Program-made: the position numbers and the translations under genes | Origin: Monarcha castaneiventris obscurior | Taxonomy: Eukaryota; Chordata; Aves; Passeriformes; Monarchidae | Length of the DNA: 64,000 nt | Reading direction: 5' to 3' | Assembly: GCA_026261815.1 (NCBI GenBank) | Contig: JAMPIT010000230.1 | Span: forward strand, 7,563,001 to 7,627,000 | Shown here: positions 15,419-31,211 of the stretch, in pieces | Layout: the number at the start of each line of letters is the position of its first letter | How positions within the stretch are numbered: the first letter of the stretch is position 1 | Notes under the pieces: model-generated | What the model was told of the DNA's origin: nothing | Database searches by the model: none | Seen by the model: the letters and a program-made list of their open reading frames with translations, nothing else

Positions 15419-18210
15419 TATCCCTAAGGGAGCTGCTGCCTCCCATAACATTCCCTTAAGTGGGAAGATTTGTTCATTTGAAGAGTCAGTGTGCGAGGTT
15501 TTTCCTTCCCCTCCTTCTATGAATGTATATTCCTTTATATCTTTAAGTATGCCTACATACACGCACACACTGCTTGCAAAAATAATGACGTCTGTGTACG
15601 GATTTTTACATTTCAAAAGCTACTTCCTTAAATATCACTGAAAATAAATCATTGCCTAAAGAGATGTTTCCACAGCTAAATTCTTAAGTTCCTTAATGTG
15701 TCACATTTAGCCTTTAATGGAATACATAGTCCTTGTCCACACTTTTATGTCTAAATTTGAGTTATTCTATCAGTGACAGACTAATTTCTTACCCTCCTCA
15801 CCCCATAGCAGTGGGTAGAAACAATTGTGTACTTGACTTTGCAGGCCATTCCTTTCACTATACAAACAATCAAAAGTTTCTGTTATTCAGATCTTATGAA
15901 ACACAGAGGACTAAACCACCATAAATGCTGGATATTACAAGAGGACCGAGCTCTTTGAATCAACTACATTTTCATACAGTTTAATGAAGCAAAACTTACT
16001 CAGTGGGAAAACCATGAGGCTTCAGACCAGGTTCAGTAGATTCCAAGTACACTAGGAATCATGTTGGATGGTAAAAGAAAGATGAAAATAAAGAACTAGT
16101 CATAAATGTATTGCATGGTCCTGAACAGAATCTCATGAGTTGAACACAGCAATACACTCTCAAATTCCTAAAACAGAAACAATTCATGCCTTTGCCACAC
16201 AATGCCAAAGGACAAAGAAAGAGACACCTATCATTTGGCCTCTCCCATTCTTTTTTTGAAAATCCTGCAAAGAAATTAAAAGTATCTTCTCACCCATCCC
16301 TCAACTGCCTCTTTTTCCCATAAAAGAATGGCTTGAATACAGTCTTCAGGAAATTACCCTGTTGGATCCAGATTTTTCATATCCCTGAGCTGCAAACTCA
16401 GCCCTGGAAAGCAGGAGATCGGCATTTTTGTCTTTGGCTGGTGATTACAGTAATTGGGCTATGAACCATTTTTGCTAAGGCAATACTAGAAAAAGCAGAA
16501 AGAGCAACGCTGGAGCAATTCTTCCTTGCTTCCTCATGATTCTTGCCTTGCAGCAAGGTAAAGAGAAACAGCTTCAAATTATTTTCCAGAAAATGGCTGC
16601 TTAGATCAATTTGTATTCAGGAGAAAAGGGAAACATTCCCTTTTTCCCTCACTGTCTTGAAGGCAAGGACCTGCCTTGGGATTTTAAGGTGATTTCACAC
16701 ATTTGGCTGCCGACAGGAGGCCCCTCTCCATGACATGTGGCTTCTGACAAGCTACTGAGTGTATCCTTCACCAGAACATGTATTGTATGATTGAATTCTT
16801 CAGCTGACATGCACTCTCATGGAGTTACTCTCTTTTTGTTACAAATTCAATAAAGCACTGAGGAAGCACAGAAAATGAGACACAGGTATGGTCAGTTCTG
16901 TTCTTCATCTAATGACCTGACCTTAAATATATATAGCAAAGTATCATTTAAACAAAAAATGCTTGAAGATCCTTTTCCATTAACTCAATAATCCAAAAGA
17001 AAGACTGTTGATCCCTTGATTTAACACTGACTCTCTTTTTCAAGCAAGCAATGAAGATGCCAGCATTTTTTTTTTCATGCAGGACACAAATATGCTCTCT
17101 CCATGTGTGACAATTTGGTTTAAGTTAAACTGGCAGTATCAATGAGACTGAAGCACATGCCTAAAATGCCTTGCTGAACTGGGACCATACTCTACATAAC
17201 TTTCTCTCACAAAAGCTATGTCCAGCTGCTCACTGAATAGTCAGGAGACAATGTGGATATGGGAGTTCTTCCATATTTAAAAGCTGTGTTCATATCCCAA
17301 AAAATACAGTCCAGTTTCGCTTTTTATAGAGAGGAGAAGGAAGCCTGGTGGCTGGGAAAGTATTAATAGTGTGAGGCCAAACATTCATCTCAGGACCACA
17401 GCCACCAAATCGCTTTCATAAGAAGGCTCACTGTGGGTTGTTCTACAATGCCAAAGTATTGGTGACTGATTTCTACCTCTGCCAGGGGGTCTCATTAGTG
17501 CATTACTGACACAAAACTTTGAAAAAATATCCAGTATTTAACTGCATGATTACAGCTGCATACAGCTCTGAAAACAGATTTCAATAAAAATAATAAAAGG
17601 TCTCATCAACATTCAAGGTATTTTCATATCTAAAATCGGTGTTAATAAGTAATTGAAAAAAATTATTTTCAAAGCCATTCAATTCTGCTCATTTCCCTGC
17701 TCCTGACAGAACCAAAGGAAATACTTTTCCACAGATATAAACAAGCATATACTTCCATCACACAGAAAAAAACCAGGAATTGTTTAAGTGACAGTCATAT
17801 ACCTGAGTGATGATCATAATGACGGTATTAAAATCATCACAAGCACCCTTACCCATGCTTGGATTCTAGTTCATTTACATAAGATGTAAATTTACTGCCA
17901 TTATCAAGTTTTGCATACAAAAACCAGTAACACTATTTTAAGGGAAACAATTTCAAAACCAAATGCCTCTTTAATGCATTGTGCTTCACCTCTCATGTGG
18001 TGTACTTTTGCTGACTATCACTAAAGTGCACAAGGCATAATTACACCCAAAATTTTAAAACTTGGTGTTACAGCAGATCTCAGGTGTGAACACACTGCAG
18101 GAGAAGCCAAGTACACCATTCCAAGAACCACATACAGCATGTGATCCACGAGAAACGTGCTGGGAAGCACAAAATCACTTATCAGTGAAGGGGTGGAAAT
18201 TTAGGGGGAT

Positions 18211-18330
18211 ATCATGGAATGGTTGAGGATGGAAAGAGCCTCTACAGGTCACCTTGTCCAACTCTCCCTGTCAAGCAGGGCCACCTAGCCCACAACCACC
18301 CTGAGCAAGCTGTAATAGGGCCTCACAGTA
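18211..18330 (-). mobile_element. CR1 LINE fragment, 3' end
   Basis: The plus strand reads ATCATGGAATGGTTGAGG..., then GGAAAGAGCCTCTACAGGTCACCTTGTCCAACTC and a stretch ending GCAGGGCCACCTAG. This is the reverse complement of the conserved CR1 3' region. The copy is 5'-truncated, as most bird CR1 copies are, and moderately diverged. It lies in DIP2C intron 1 in the same orientation as the gene. Confidence 0.85.
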
Positions 18331-21300
18331 ACAAAATGTTCTCCTTACGTTCAGTGTAGTTATATAACTTATTTTATTCAGCAGAAAAACTGGATTAAGT
18401 TATTTCTATACATGCACCCTTTCCTAATGCATCCATCTTTTCCTCCATGCATACTGTTCAGAGCCCTGTTCTCAGCAGAGTGCAGTTATTTCTGAAGTTG
18501 CACTTTATAGCAGACTGTTGAATTGATCCAGCTTTAAAATGCTACAAAAAGAAACTTACTCAGGGAAAGGAAAAACAAACAAACTCTATGAGATTTTCTT
18601 CCTTTTCTTGTTTTCTTGTTTCTTTTGGTTTTGGTTTTTTGTTTGTAAACCCAGACATCGGTGGAATCATAACCCCCCTGCAAACAGCAACAAGGCAGCA
18701 GTGACAGGGAAAAGGACTTTCAAAATCCAGCTTCACACCACATCATACAGCACCCTCAGCCCTGTTGCCCCAAGTCTGGCTCCCTGAGAAGCTGTATTTT
18801 GTGGGTACTCATATTAACACCAAAGGCTAAACTGGGCATAGCACTTGCTCTGAGCAGAGAAGAGGTGCAGGATACAGCAATCACACAACCCAACTCTTCC
18901 CCTCTGTACAGGCCCGGTGCTGGAAAATCGGTGCAAGTAACATGACTCTGCCCTAGCTGGCGCTGAACCCTCCGCAGCTAGGAAGTTAACAGAAGCCAAG
19001 AAGAAGGCCCTTTATTCTTTTTTCTTCTTTTCCACATACAAGTGTGAAAGGAGACACGCTTCAGTATGTCAGGGATGTTTTACAGCCATGCTGCACATTG
19101 TGCTAAATGACAGTGCCGGGGAGGGGCAGGGTGGGAGCAGGAATCTTTATATAGCACTGAGAGCAGTAATTCAGCCCCTGACAGTCACATGAATACAGCC
19201 CTGCTGAACACAAACAGTATCTTTCTCTGGTATTAGGCTATTAGGCAGATAAGGCTCCACTTTGGATTTGAAAGACTTAAACTGACAAACGATCTTGTTT
19301 TTCTTCACCCTGCATACCGTGGCAGAGGGCTGGAGGAATCTCAGCACTTTCCACTGCTTATATAACAGGTGTACTCATAAATATGCAAAGATGATTTGAA
19401 GATACAGTTTCTAATCCATGTTTTATGCCTGAACAATTCAAATTACTTTCATCATGTAGACAGCGTTGCCAGCTCTTTGCAAGTAGTTTCTTTATTATTT
19501 TAGGCTCTATTAGCTGTATTTTTGTTTAGTGCGGGTTTCACGTGAATTGAGGGGGGAAAAAAACCCCACCCACACTGAATGCAGATATAATTAAGAGAAA
19601 TGCATTTTTAGATGGAAAATAGATGTCATGACTTAGCTCCAGATCAGATTTCAAGAAATTTAAGATGCACATTTTCCATAAATGCCTCGCACTGCATGGA
19701 GGATATCCAAATCTAGCTCTAAGCAAACATGACAAAGTAGAACTAAACATCAATAACCAAAAAAGCAAGCATCAAGCATAACTAACAGAACACATAACTC
19801 AGCTAGTGTCTCTATGGACTGTGAGTTTCAGCAGTTAACAAGTTTGTTACTCCAAGAAAAAAATTTGTTTGAAATAGACTTAATAATAGATTTCAGTTTG
19901 CAACATGTTGGCCCTGACATGCCTCAAGAGCAATCTTTTACACGTGAAAAAAAAAAGCAATTGCAAAAAACGGGCATCACATGAATTACCTACGTGGTGA
20001 TCCTGCACCAAGTCTACTGCTGAAGTAGTGGTGAAAAGAAAGATGACCAAGGAAGGCGGGGCAGGATGGTAGAATGACCCTGACAGGCCACACCACGGCC
20101 AGATGCCTTTAGAGATGAAAGTCAGAAAGTAAACCATGGGGGCAAAACAGAGAGAGAGGTGAGAAGAAGCTAAAAGCAAAAGTAAAAGGCACATACGCTG
20201 GCTTTCTCTCTCTGTCACACGGAAACAGGTGATACCAACCTTTCACAAAGGACCACAAGTGCTGCGGAGCTTTTGTGGTAACGAGTTCCTTCCAGCAAAT
20301 AGGTAACAACATCTCTAAATATGGACTGGCTTCCCAGGCCTGAATGAGGTCCCCATATTTCCACTGGGAGTTCATCATCGCCCATTGCTCCATGTATGTA
20401 AATGCTCTTAAAAGCAAAATGTTCTCTTCGTACCACCAACGACTACACACAAAGTGAAGAAAAAGTATCTGTTCCTTTCTGCCACACACTCTAGCACAGA
20501 TCCTTAAATATCACAGACTGCTTCTGACTATTCACAGACATAGCTTTAAGGGAAGTACACCCATTAGTGCAGTCCTGATGCCAGCACATCTTTTGCCATT
20601 TATTTTTAGGTGAACTGGACTTCATTCTGAGTCAAAAAATAAATACAAGAATTTATTTTGGAAAAACTTATACTCCCTTCCTTATTTGAGCCCCTGAAAA
20701 TGAAGCTTCAGCTTTTACATTGGAAGTACTTCCATACTGCTATTTTGGGGAGACTTCAATCACCTTTCGTCTGTAATTCGTATTGTAACTTTACTGTAAT
20801 TCCTACTGTGCTCTCCTAGGAGCCCAGCTCCGTGAGGTGTGGTTGCTTTATTGTCCATGCCGGGCTCAGGGGTGGAATGCAGAACCAGTGAAGAACCAGT
20901 CCATGACAACAGCCATACTGTATTCTCAAAAGGAGCCTGGAGAAGAACAGGTCCCACAGTATTTCACAAGGATGCGGCCACTTCGACGCTTTATCCTCTC
21001 TTAACTCTAACACAACTATGTGAGCAATTTTTGAGGAACAAGGATACATAATATGTTTCACTAATACTTAAGTAAGACATTTAGGTAGCACCTACCAGCT
21101 ACCATTTTCAAACTATCACGTTTTACAAGATCCCCATTAGCAAAAGAATCTTTTATTCTAGGGAGAAGTCAGGAGAGACTTCTTTGGGTGTCTGAGTTGG
21201 AGCATATTTATGACAGAGTAAAAAAAACTGTAAAATTCTGAACACAAAGCTCTGTTCATGCTTAGAAAGCTCACTCAAAAGAAAAGTTGGCTTCTTCTTC

Positions 21301-24300
21301 CCAATTTCAGTCTAATCTAGTCCTTGATACTCAATTTGCTTTGGCCCTAAGAAGGTACAAAGGATCAAGCTGGCAGATGAGGCCAGCAACTATTTCTAGC
21401 ATATATCCTGCACTGGCATAGCTCACAAAGTCAAATCTCAAACTATATTTGATATTTACCAGAAGTAACCAATTATAATACTGAAGAGCCCATGTGCATT
21501 TGAAGAAACATACAACTGCAATTTCACATTTTGAATGATGTGCAATAGAGATAACATTGCAGGTGACATTACCTCATCAAAATACACAGAAAAGCACTTT
21601 GCAGCTCAGCCAAAGCCAGACCAGCACCTAGGAATGACAAACAGCATCACACAGTGAGAGAACTTTGTTTCAGAGATGCTGTGGTTTTTGGATGATCTTC
21701 AGGACACAAAAGAGCCCAGAGTATTTCTTGAATAGTACAAGGAGCTGGTATATAAACCAGCTGGGATTCCTCCCAGGAGAGAGAAATTGGCACTGATGAG
21801 AAAGGGTCCAGGCCTCCTATACTTGTTTGAAAGGTATCCTATGGAGAGACAGCTTACAGACTGGGTTTCCACAAGTTAACAAATGTCTCTGAAAGGTGCA
21901 GCAGTCAAAGATGAAATTTAACATCTCTGTGGCTATTTCTGGCTCAATGTATCCTACACACAGCTTCCTCACTTTTCACAAGGTGACCCCAGTCACCTCG
22001 CTCAGACACACTGCATCTTTTGCAGAACAAAATACAGACAGGAAGCTGACCTTCAAAGCCAAGAAATATCAGACTTGCCAGGAGCCCTCATCTTCCTCAG
22101 AAGCACCACCAGCAGATACTACGAGCATTATTGTTCTCAGGAAGAACAACAGTGTCGGGGCTAAGCAACAGCAAATATCTTCTCCCACTGCAAACAAAGG
22201 AATATGCTCTCTGTTTCACCTTGCTCCAGAAGTGACTGCTGGAGGTCAAAGATACCAGCTTTGTGAAACTCCCAATAAACAAAACAGTTTTCACAGACAT
22301 TCAGATGACAGCACAAAGGCACAGAGTCACTTTTGCTGCTCCTACACCCTTCACCTATCACCGCAATGAAAAGCAAATACAAGTTACCACAGTCAGCCAC
22401 TGAGGCAGAAGCAAAGACATTAGATCAAAGAGCAACCTTAGGAATAGGATGCAGGAAGAATTAATCTTCAGGGGAAGTGAGTACTTTCTTATTTTTTATC
22501 CAAATTATTACAATGGACAATACCTTTACATTAAAAAAACCAATGATTAAGCTAAGTACAATAAACTTCAGAAGCTTTTAAAAATGTTATTTTTCTACCA
22601 CTTCTTGCTTACACAGAAGTCCCCTGAGCTACAGGCAAATATATGAGTAGCCAGTATTTAAGCAAGTATTATCAGAGCGGCTGCCTTTGATACCCTCTCA
22701 AACTGTAATGTATGCACATCCTTACAGTGTTCAATATTGACTTTAAACAAATTACTACTGCAAGTAAATGTCAAGTCATCTCTAGTAAAATACTGAAAAC
22801 ATACTACACCTGAAATTCTAAGATGTTGCAGTGCCTTTTGGAGTTACCAGGAAAATATATATCATAATACTGAACTAAAACATTTATAAAATGCCACTAC
22901 AAAAGTACTTAAACCAGTATATTTCTGGTCAAGGGTGGCTTCAGTGGTTTACATACCTATGTACACAAACAAACTTCTTACATTTATTATGTCTTAGGAA
23001 GGAGCCTTCCATCAGTTCTGCTCGTGGGTAGATGTTTTTAGAAAGCTGTTGAGTCTTCTATGCAAGAGTTTCAGTGTTTATCTAGCATTATTAATATTTT
23101 CTGTCTTATCTTCAACCTCCATTAGTCTAATTTCCATTCCTAGGAGTTCAATCTTCTCATGTTTTGGACTGCTAATGCTTCGAGGTACGAGAAAGTATTC
23201 CTCCATCCCCAACACAAGGCTTCTCAAATAATCAAAATAAACTCCAACTTTTCTCCTGGTAAACAATATTTATTAAGGCTGCTTTAATCCTCAATGTCCA
23301 AGCCTCTATTCTTGGTCACTCTTCCAGATCTCTTCTGAACTGCTTGTCCAATTCTCCCAAGTCTGTGGTATGGATACTCAAATGACTGAAGTCAGCATTT
23401 GTAATATTCACGGATATAAGCTTGTGACTGGGATGTGTCAAACTTTAACAGCATAAAATTCATAAACACAAAACACAAGACTTTTTTTCATCGTTTAAAA
23501 AAAGAAGATGAAATTTAACTGCTGATAGTCCCATTGCTGTTTCTCAATTCAACAAATCAACTTTTTTCTATTACAACATAGACCCAATCTAAAGTAGAGC
23601 AAATTAAAAGTACAGCCTGTTATTTTTCCTCTCACAAGTAAAAATCCCTCCACAGTCCAACAGCACTTTTTCCTAAAAAAGGTTAACCCCTCATTTCACA
23701 ACACTCAGAGAACTTACAGCATCTTCTAGAGAATGTAAGAATTATTTTTTCAGACTAAAAAAATATAGCAAATGAAACTAAGCTCTTCCAGCAAATTCAG
23801 CAAAGGGGTTTGCCATTATCATCATTCAGGAAAGAGCAGGGATATTCCTACATTTTGCTGTTTCACTAGGTAAATGATGTTTGTTCATCCTCAGGCATCT
23901 GTCAAAGAAATCTAGCATTTCAAACACAATTTTTATTTCAAGATTCTTCACTAAATTTGAACTGCTTGCATGTCACCACAATGACAATTATAATTGTTCA
24001 ATCATTCACCAAAAATACTTGATTACTTGAATATTTCTTTCAATAAGGATAAGAGGCATGGCACACAAAATTCTAAATTTTGCTCATTCTCCTTGCAGTT
24101 ATAACAACGAAAAATATGACTTAATACAACTAAAGATATCCCCTCAAAAGAAAAAAGGTGAAGTTTTATTATTCGCTATTACCAGAAGGAAATTTTCTGC
24201 ACAATTCCAGAACTGTTCTGTAATGTGATATGGGAAGTCCAAAGAGCAGTTTGGCCTTTTTTCTCATTAAATGGCAGCGATAGATGCAACAGCCCTGTGA

Positions 24301-27300
24301 CCATCCTGTGAACACCACATAGCTCTTTCTGGAGGGTCCACACAGATGCAATAGTCCAGGGCTGCTTTCTCTGAGGAGACTGTTGCTAGGGTCTCTCTAT
24401 TTTGCCAGGCTGTTTACGGACACATGGACATCCACGCAGTAGGAAAAAGAGTGTCAGAACACTTTGTTTGGGTCTCTACACCAACAAAAAGTCTCTGAAC
24501 TTTTGCTGGTCTAGGCAAACTTTCAACCACCAGCCTACCAGTGAAACATCAGGCTCCATTACTTACACTTCAGTATTTGTCACAGAGTTCATTAAGAAAC
24601 ATTTTCCTGGCTTCTGAGCAGCTCTTACCAGACCAGACTAACAAGATGTTTTTTTGATATTACATACAGATCAAGCCAAGATTTGAATGAAGAAACTGCA
24701 AATGTCACAGTTTGTAGATATGGACTCTGGATCCAGGACCAAACAAGTCCTAACATCCATTTTTACTTATATAAGCCAACAACATTTGAAGAATCCCTCT
24801 GTCCCCTCCACTACCATCATTCTGCAGACCCAGCCATACACATAAAAGCAAAACCCCTGCAAGCACCCTAAATGATAGCAGAGGTATGATCCAGTCTTTG
24901 AAAATCAAACAGCCCCTTCAAAAGTCAGAGGAAACACCTTCTCTTCCAAGTCATCAAGATCCTTCATGAGAGTCTCTTCTCTAGTTATCCAACCAATTAA
25001 CACAATATTCTTAAAAAGAGATCACTGAGACATCATACACTTTTCAACATCAACTTCTGTTGTAAAATAATGTGGAATTGCCCACACCCCAGCACTCGAT
25101 GCTGCTCTAAGCACTGCAGGTTATGCATCAAATAGACTACACCTACCAAACTGCAAATGACTGCTCTCCAAAAAGGGACTGCAAAAAGCACCCTGGCATG
25201 CCTCCCTCCATCCCCTGAGAGCCATGCACAGAGAGCCCTGGCAGGATTTCACATGGCTTTAAGGCAGAAACCTCCTCTTCCGTGGCAAGAGGCTCCAGCT
25301 AAAGCCATGGCCACGGTCTTCCCAGCATCTGTTTCAAGCTGTATTGCTCTAAGTGTTTCTACTCCTATATTTGCTGGTTTATTGCAGAATATGATGGTGT
25401 CCCCAGTATGTTTTATACCTGTTTTGAAGTTATACGTAATCCTAGAGATAAATAATACTGGCTAGCAATTAGAAGCCCTAGCTAAGATTACTGGGGGGAA
25501 AAAAAACAAAAAAAAAAATATTTATTTACACAGGTCTAAAATGAGCAATTCTCCAATGCACTGCATGAAGTGGAGTTAAATAAAACCAGTTCCCATTTTT
25601 TAGTTTATGTTTACCCTAGTAATACAAGGAAAGACCAGAATTCTGCAGGGAGCAATCATGTTTTGGAAATGCCCCCGCACCACCACAGTCAAGGAGAGAA
25701 CCAGGAGCTGTGGTTAGCAATCAGGAAAGGCTCTTCCCAAGCCAGGAAAAGACTGCTGCATCCAGACCCCGTGCTGGGGCTACTGACTGCAAGGAGGTTC
25801 TCAAGAAGAAAAGGGGGAAAAAAAAGGAGGCGGGGGAGGAAAGAAGGCAGAATGGGATCATCATGAGTTTGGCAAAAATGAAGCTCACCCACTGGGAAGA
25901 TAGGGGAATATACATGCATAATTTTACATGGATTAAGAGTTTGTGTCAAATCTGTGATGCGCTGTGGTGAATTCTTACACTGCAGTGACTCATCTTGTCT
26001 GACAGTTGCTGGGGAATTAAAGCAGTTATTTTTAAAAAATTATATGTCCTGCTTGACGCGTTATACAAATAGCCTCTTAAAAAATTAAAAGGCAGTCAAT
26101 GCATTTTTAAGTATAGGAGAGCTATGGTACATTTAGGATTCTCCGTACCATACCACAAACATCCATTCTGAGCTAGGAAGACCTAAAGGAATCTGCTGAT
26201 ATTCCTTCAGAGAAATAGTGGTCTTTTTGCCATTCTTAATCCAAATCCTGCATCAAAAATTAGTTTATTATCTCTGCTTTTATATGGCATGAAAAAGCTT
26301 TTACCAGAGAAAAATTAAACACAAAGGAAAGAGATGTGCTAAACCTGAATTCCTCTGACACCAAGGGATATTTGGTTTGCTGGAATCAGAATGATTGCAT
26401 TCCCCTTCTGATGGATAAGAAAGGCAGATCAACACCCTTGCAGGGAAAGGCAGCACGGTGACTCGAAGCCATAGGTGTACACAGGTTTGGCAAGGGGAAG
26501 CAGTGCTGGCTCCTGCTCCCTGCTCTGAGCAGCACAACCACGCAGCCGTACCCTAGAGCTGCAAAGGGCAGCTCCTTGCAGCGAGTGTTCTCGTTAGAAA
26601 CACACTGCTTACTTCCCGCTTTGCCTATAAAACTGACACCCCCTTGGCAACTTTCACACATCCTTGGGAAAAGTGTTTCGAGTATGTCAGTTGTGTAACA
26701 CAGTAAAGATCAGCTGAATGATCTATTAAGTGTAACCCTTGGGCATCAGTGCTGCTCAACATCAGCTGGCAGTAAAGGTATATTTACAGCATGCCTTCAG
26801 GACAGCTGTTCTGGGAACATCCTGGAGATTTGCATAGACTGTTTTACAAGGCATTACCATGTACTTCAACTGAATGAGTGGCTGAGAATTCTTTTGACAC
26901 CCATTAAAAGCCCTTAAGTCCAAATAGTACAGTGAAAGAGGCAAATAAAAAAAATATTTAAAATAAAAACAAAAAAAGGAGTCTTTCAAATTCCAGTGCC
27001 TTAAAATACAAAAAGTTAACTCATGAATGACTTGAATTTCTTTTTAAAATCATCAAATTATTGTCCCTCTCCAACTTGAGCTCGATCAGTGAAAAAAAAT
27101 AGCTGATGAGAAGAGCTTCATCTTACAAAAAAAGTTTCTGTTGACAGTGCTCTTGATTTTATCATAATTCACATGATATCCAGTATATTTTCTTAAAGCC
27201 CTAGTCTTCCATGTAACTTACATGAAAATTTCAGCTTTATGTATTTTGACTAAATTAGTCCTCTCTGTGTCAGAAAAAATAACTGAAAACATGAGCCAGC

Positions 27301-30300
27301 TGCATCCTAACAGCTCAAAAAACAAGAAGAAGTAAATGTGAGTATTGAATTTCTTAGTTCATTTCTCACCTAAACTCAGGAAGTATTAACACTCTGTCAT
27401 TGCACAGGTGATACTCACTTGCTAAGCAGAGCACTATCTCTCAAGGAGTGAATTTAAAGGATGACTTTCCGTCCCAAATCACAGAGGTGTGCTAGTTATT
27501 GAAATTTTCACACTTTAAAACCTCTCTGCAAGTGAAGAGTCAGCTGGCAAATGTTAGGGAGAAATAATAACTAGAGGAGTTAACTACACATCTCTGGTCC
27601 CAACCCAGCAACTACATGAAGACAACAAAAGACCTAACTCATACCTAATAAAATAATAAACCTGGACAGAGAGTGACTCAATCAACCCAAGCAATATTAC
27701 CAAATAAAACTGAGCCAGTCAATACAACGAAAGCAGAAGACCAAATTAATTAGGTGACTGCATGTCCAGTGCCTTTGGGAATAAGTAATCACTTATTAAA
27801 GATCTGCTGAGACTACTTTTGAAAGTGCTCTTTAGAGAAAAGTTGAGACTTTCAAAACAAGAAACCTGCTATGCCTCACACGTTTAAAATGGAAGAGGAC
27901 TGGAAGTATAATAAGGAATATAGGAAGAATAATTTCTGAACAGGATGGTTTTCACATTTTCCATGCAGTGTCTGTGGTTCTTTAAGTGTTATCTGACACT
28001 TGGATAAAATACTGGAAGAAATATAGAGCATCTTTCCCCAATTAATTTTGGTTCACGAAATAATAGGAAGAGCAATTTAACCTTGTACATCCGGAAATTG
28101 AGGGCAAAATGCGGAAAGGGGGAGGGGGCATTTTTTAAATTCTTAAGTATTTTTAAGAATGGAGGGGTTGTAGAATTACTTTTTTTTTTTTATATAATAA
28201 GACAGCACATTTCAGGACTCCTGGTTTTATTTAATCAGTTCCTCAGTTAACAGCCCCCAAGCTATTCTAAAAAACAGGATGATTCATCTATTTCCACCCA
28301 GTACAATTTTATACATCGTTAGAAAACTAAAACCTCGTAAAATCCTAAGCAGCCCTGAAGAACAGCTACTGCAGAGTGACACGTTGATTGCATCAGCCTA
28401 GAAGGGCTACTTCTGAGCAATGCAAGCTTTAGCAGCTCAGGGAAACTACCAGAGTGTCAAAGAACATGTATGTAACATACCAGCATCAAGCACATTCACT
28501 CAAACACATCCAAACAAATGCCTCCAGAACATCTGGGATGATTCCACAACTTTCAGCATTCATAAAATTTAAAGTGCTGTTGAGACCCTGTGTCCTGAGA
28601 AACACAGCAGCAATTTCCCCTTCCCAAAATGAAGTGAAAACACCAACAAGAAGTGTGCTTTTGATGCCTGAAGCTGAATATCTGTAACACTACATTCCAC
28701 CACATCACCGTGAACGTCATTCTCAACACTCTTCAGAGTGCCGGGCTACCTCCAGCACTGCTCCTTGTGGGGCAGGCAACCTGCACACAGACACAGAGGA
28801 ACCTGCCAAGCGTTTCTGAGCTGGCTGATCTTCACCTTCCAAGCCATACTAACGAAACTAACAAAATCTAACATGGTTATTCTCATTTGCATCCATAGTA
28901 CTTTTTAAATAACTATGTTTAAACCAAAAAAAGCCCATTCAGACCACAGCAAAGGGGAGGTGGAAGGCATGTGGCTTGCCCACAATAACCAACAGGTTAG
29001 TATTGTCACAGAGACAAACTTTGCAGCACACCATTAAATGCCTTCTTGACCTTCCTCCTCCCTTTCAACAAACAAGCAGTGCCCAGCTGCTTAGAAAAAA
29101 AAAAAAAAAAAGGCACTTTGCTCCATGGGTTACAGAGCACGTGCTACCTGCCCAGCAGACACTTCCTGAGGCTCTCCTGCCACATCCCTGCTGCCAGTGA
29201 GGCCGTGCTGAGTGCAAGTGTGCAGCTGAACAAGGAACTCAGAATCTGGCTACACAGGGGAGGGGGAAAAATACCACGGCCAAACTGAAATGTGTGATGA
29301 TGACGACCAGTGAAGACTGTGGTGACAACACCTGCACAGTGCCCGCTGTGCTAGTGGCACAGTAACCAGGTCTGGGCACAGGCACACCAGCTATCTTAGG
29401 TTCAGTCAAGACGCACTGCGTGGGTAGGACCCACGCTATCACACTTCCTAGAGCTAGGAAGGAGACAGCTTTAGCTCACAGCCGAGGAATAACCACGCAA
29501 TAATCCTGCTGGTGCTCCTCTCTCTCCCACAAAGCAGCAGCTCTCTTTCAGAAGCTGTTCCTAAAGCTTCACTGTCCATAGCAGGTTTTGGCACCAGAGA
29601 ACCACGTGGCTTGGGTACAAACAGCAGCTCTGAGACCCAGAGCACGCAAAAATAAAAAACTCACACTCAATATAACAAATAAGTTTCAGAAATGCAGCAC
29701 TTGAACAAACATCTTCCTAGCAAGTCTGACTCAGGAAAGCACTTTAAAAAGGGGCATAAATTACAGCAGTCACTCTGCTCCCAATGTTATCAATGAGACC
29801 CAAACACTTATTTAAGCATGCAGTTGCCTAATGCGTTCAAAAGTCTCCTGTTTCACAAAGGCAGCAGAGACACCCTAACACATCATGAGCAGAACACGTG
29901 TTAAAACCTCAATCTTGTGAACTTTTATGGAGTTGCCTAAATGTATCTCAGTGAATGAAGGCAGTGGTCTGGCTCATTACACTCCAGCAAAGCACAAGCA
30001 CAAGATACTGAACATTCAGGGTGTAAAGAGATACAAAGTTGCCTTGAAAAACATTTAACTCAAGAGTAGCATGGCCAGAGTATGAGAAGACTTCTACAGC
30101 ACAACAAAGCTGTACAAATTATTGATCCCACTCTCTGTAGGGACTAATTTTGGGAACAGGCCAGGAGTTGAAACATGCCTAAAGGTAGGAGCTCTAAGAG
30201 TAAATCATTTCATTTTCTCATGCACTGAACACTGTCATGTACTTGACTAAGAACACACCAAGAGCAGCCTAGGGGAAGACAGAGAATGTGATGTTGCCTG

Positions 30301-31172
30301 TTCTTTACCTGCCTCCCAGACCCAGCTGATCCTCGTTTAGGCTGCCACAGTCAGAACACACGAGCCACCCTGTCTGCTGGGTGTAACACCAGTGGCACAT
30401 AAGGAAAGGGACTGTCAGTGGGATAAACTCATTCCAGATCTAGCTGCAGGGAAGTCACAGCAGTGTAGATACAGATGCCTAATTTCAAACCATGTCCCAC
30501 TTCCTCAGAGCTTTCTTGGATTATGCTTACAGCAACAGAAACTGCACCGTAAAACTGTATTACAACTTTGGTACACTGCATTAGCATATTTATTGAAGGT
30601 CTATGCCAGTTTGATTTGGGGTTTTTTATAAGCATTTACTAACAGCTGTTTTAATTAGTATCTGATTGGTGTGTAGACAATGATGTGACACACACACACC
30701 AAGAAGCATTTTCTGCATAAGGCAACAACGTTACATGTACCATGATACAAACAGCTCTTCCCACCCTCACTACCACAGATGGGGCCAATGGACTGGCAGT
30801 GCCTCACAGAAAGGCAACACTGTATTTAACTCCTCTTACTTCAAGTTTTCAGGGCACCCTCAGGGAGGGGGAGGCACAGAAATGAGAGCCGAGCAATCTC
30901 AGTAGCTCGTTCTCTTCACCCTCAAAGCGTTAAAAGGAAAATACAATGTCAACATCAGCTCCTCCCTGCTGATGAAACTGGCTCCAGCGCATTTTACTTT
31001 CTGGCTCGGAGCCCTTACAAACCGTTACAAAAAGACAGAAGACAGACAGACAGCTCAATAAATCGACCACTTCCAATAACTAATTTGGGACACGCTGGGT
31101 CATTTGTCCCTTCTATGAAATGCTGTAGCCTCTTGGTGGTGAATAAACCCTGATATTTGGGGGGCATTATTT

Positions 31173-31211
31173 AAAAAAAAAAAAAAAAAAAAAAAAAGAA
31201 AAAAGAGGGGG
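31173..31211 (+). repeat. Poly-A tract
   Basis: An uninterrupted run of about 25 A (31173-31197), then GAAAAAAGAGGGGG. It could be the remnant of a retroposed sequence, but no target duplication or recognisable body precedes it. It is about 0.5 kb inside intron 1 from the island edge. Confidence 0.9.

Noticed and set aside
21896..22369. 157-codon plus-strand frame
   Set aside because: It begins at a non-ATG codon, has no recognisable motif and lies within a DIP2C intron on the opposite strand.
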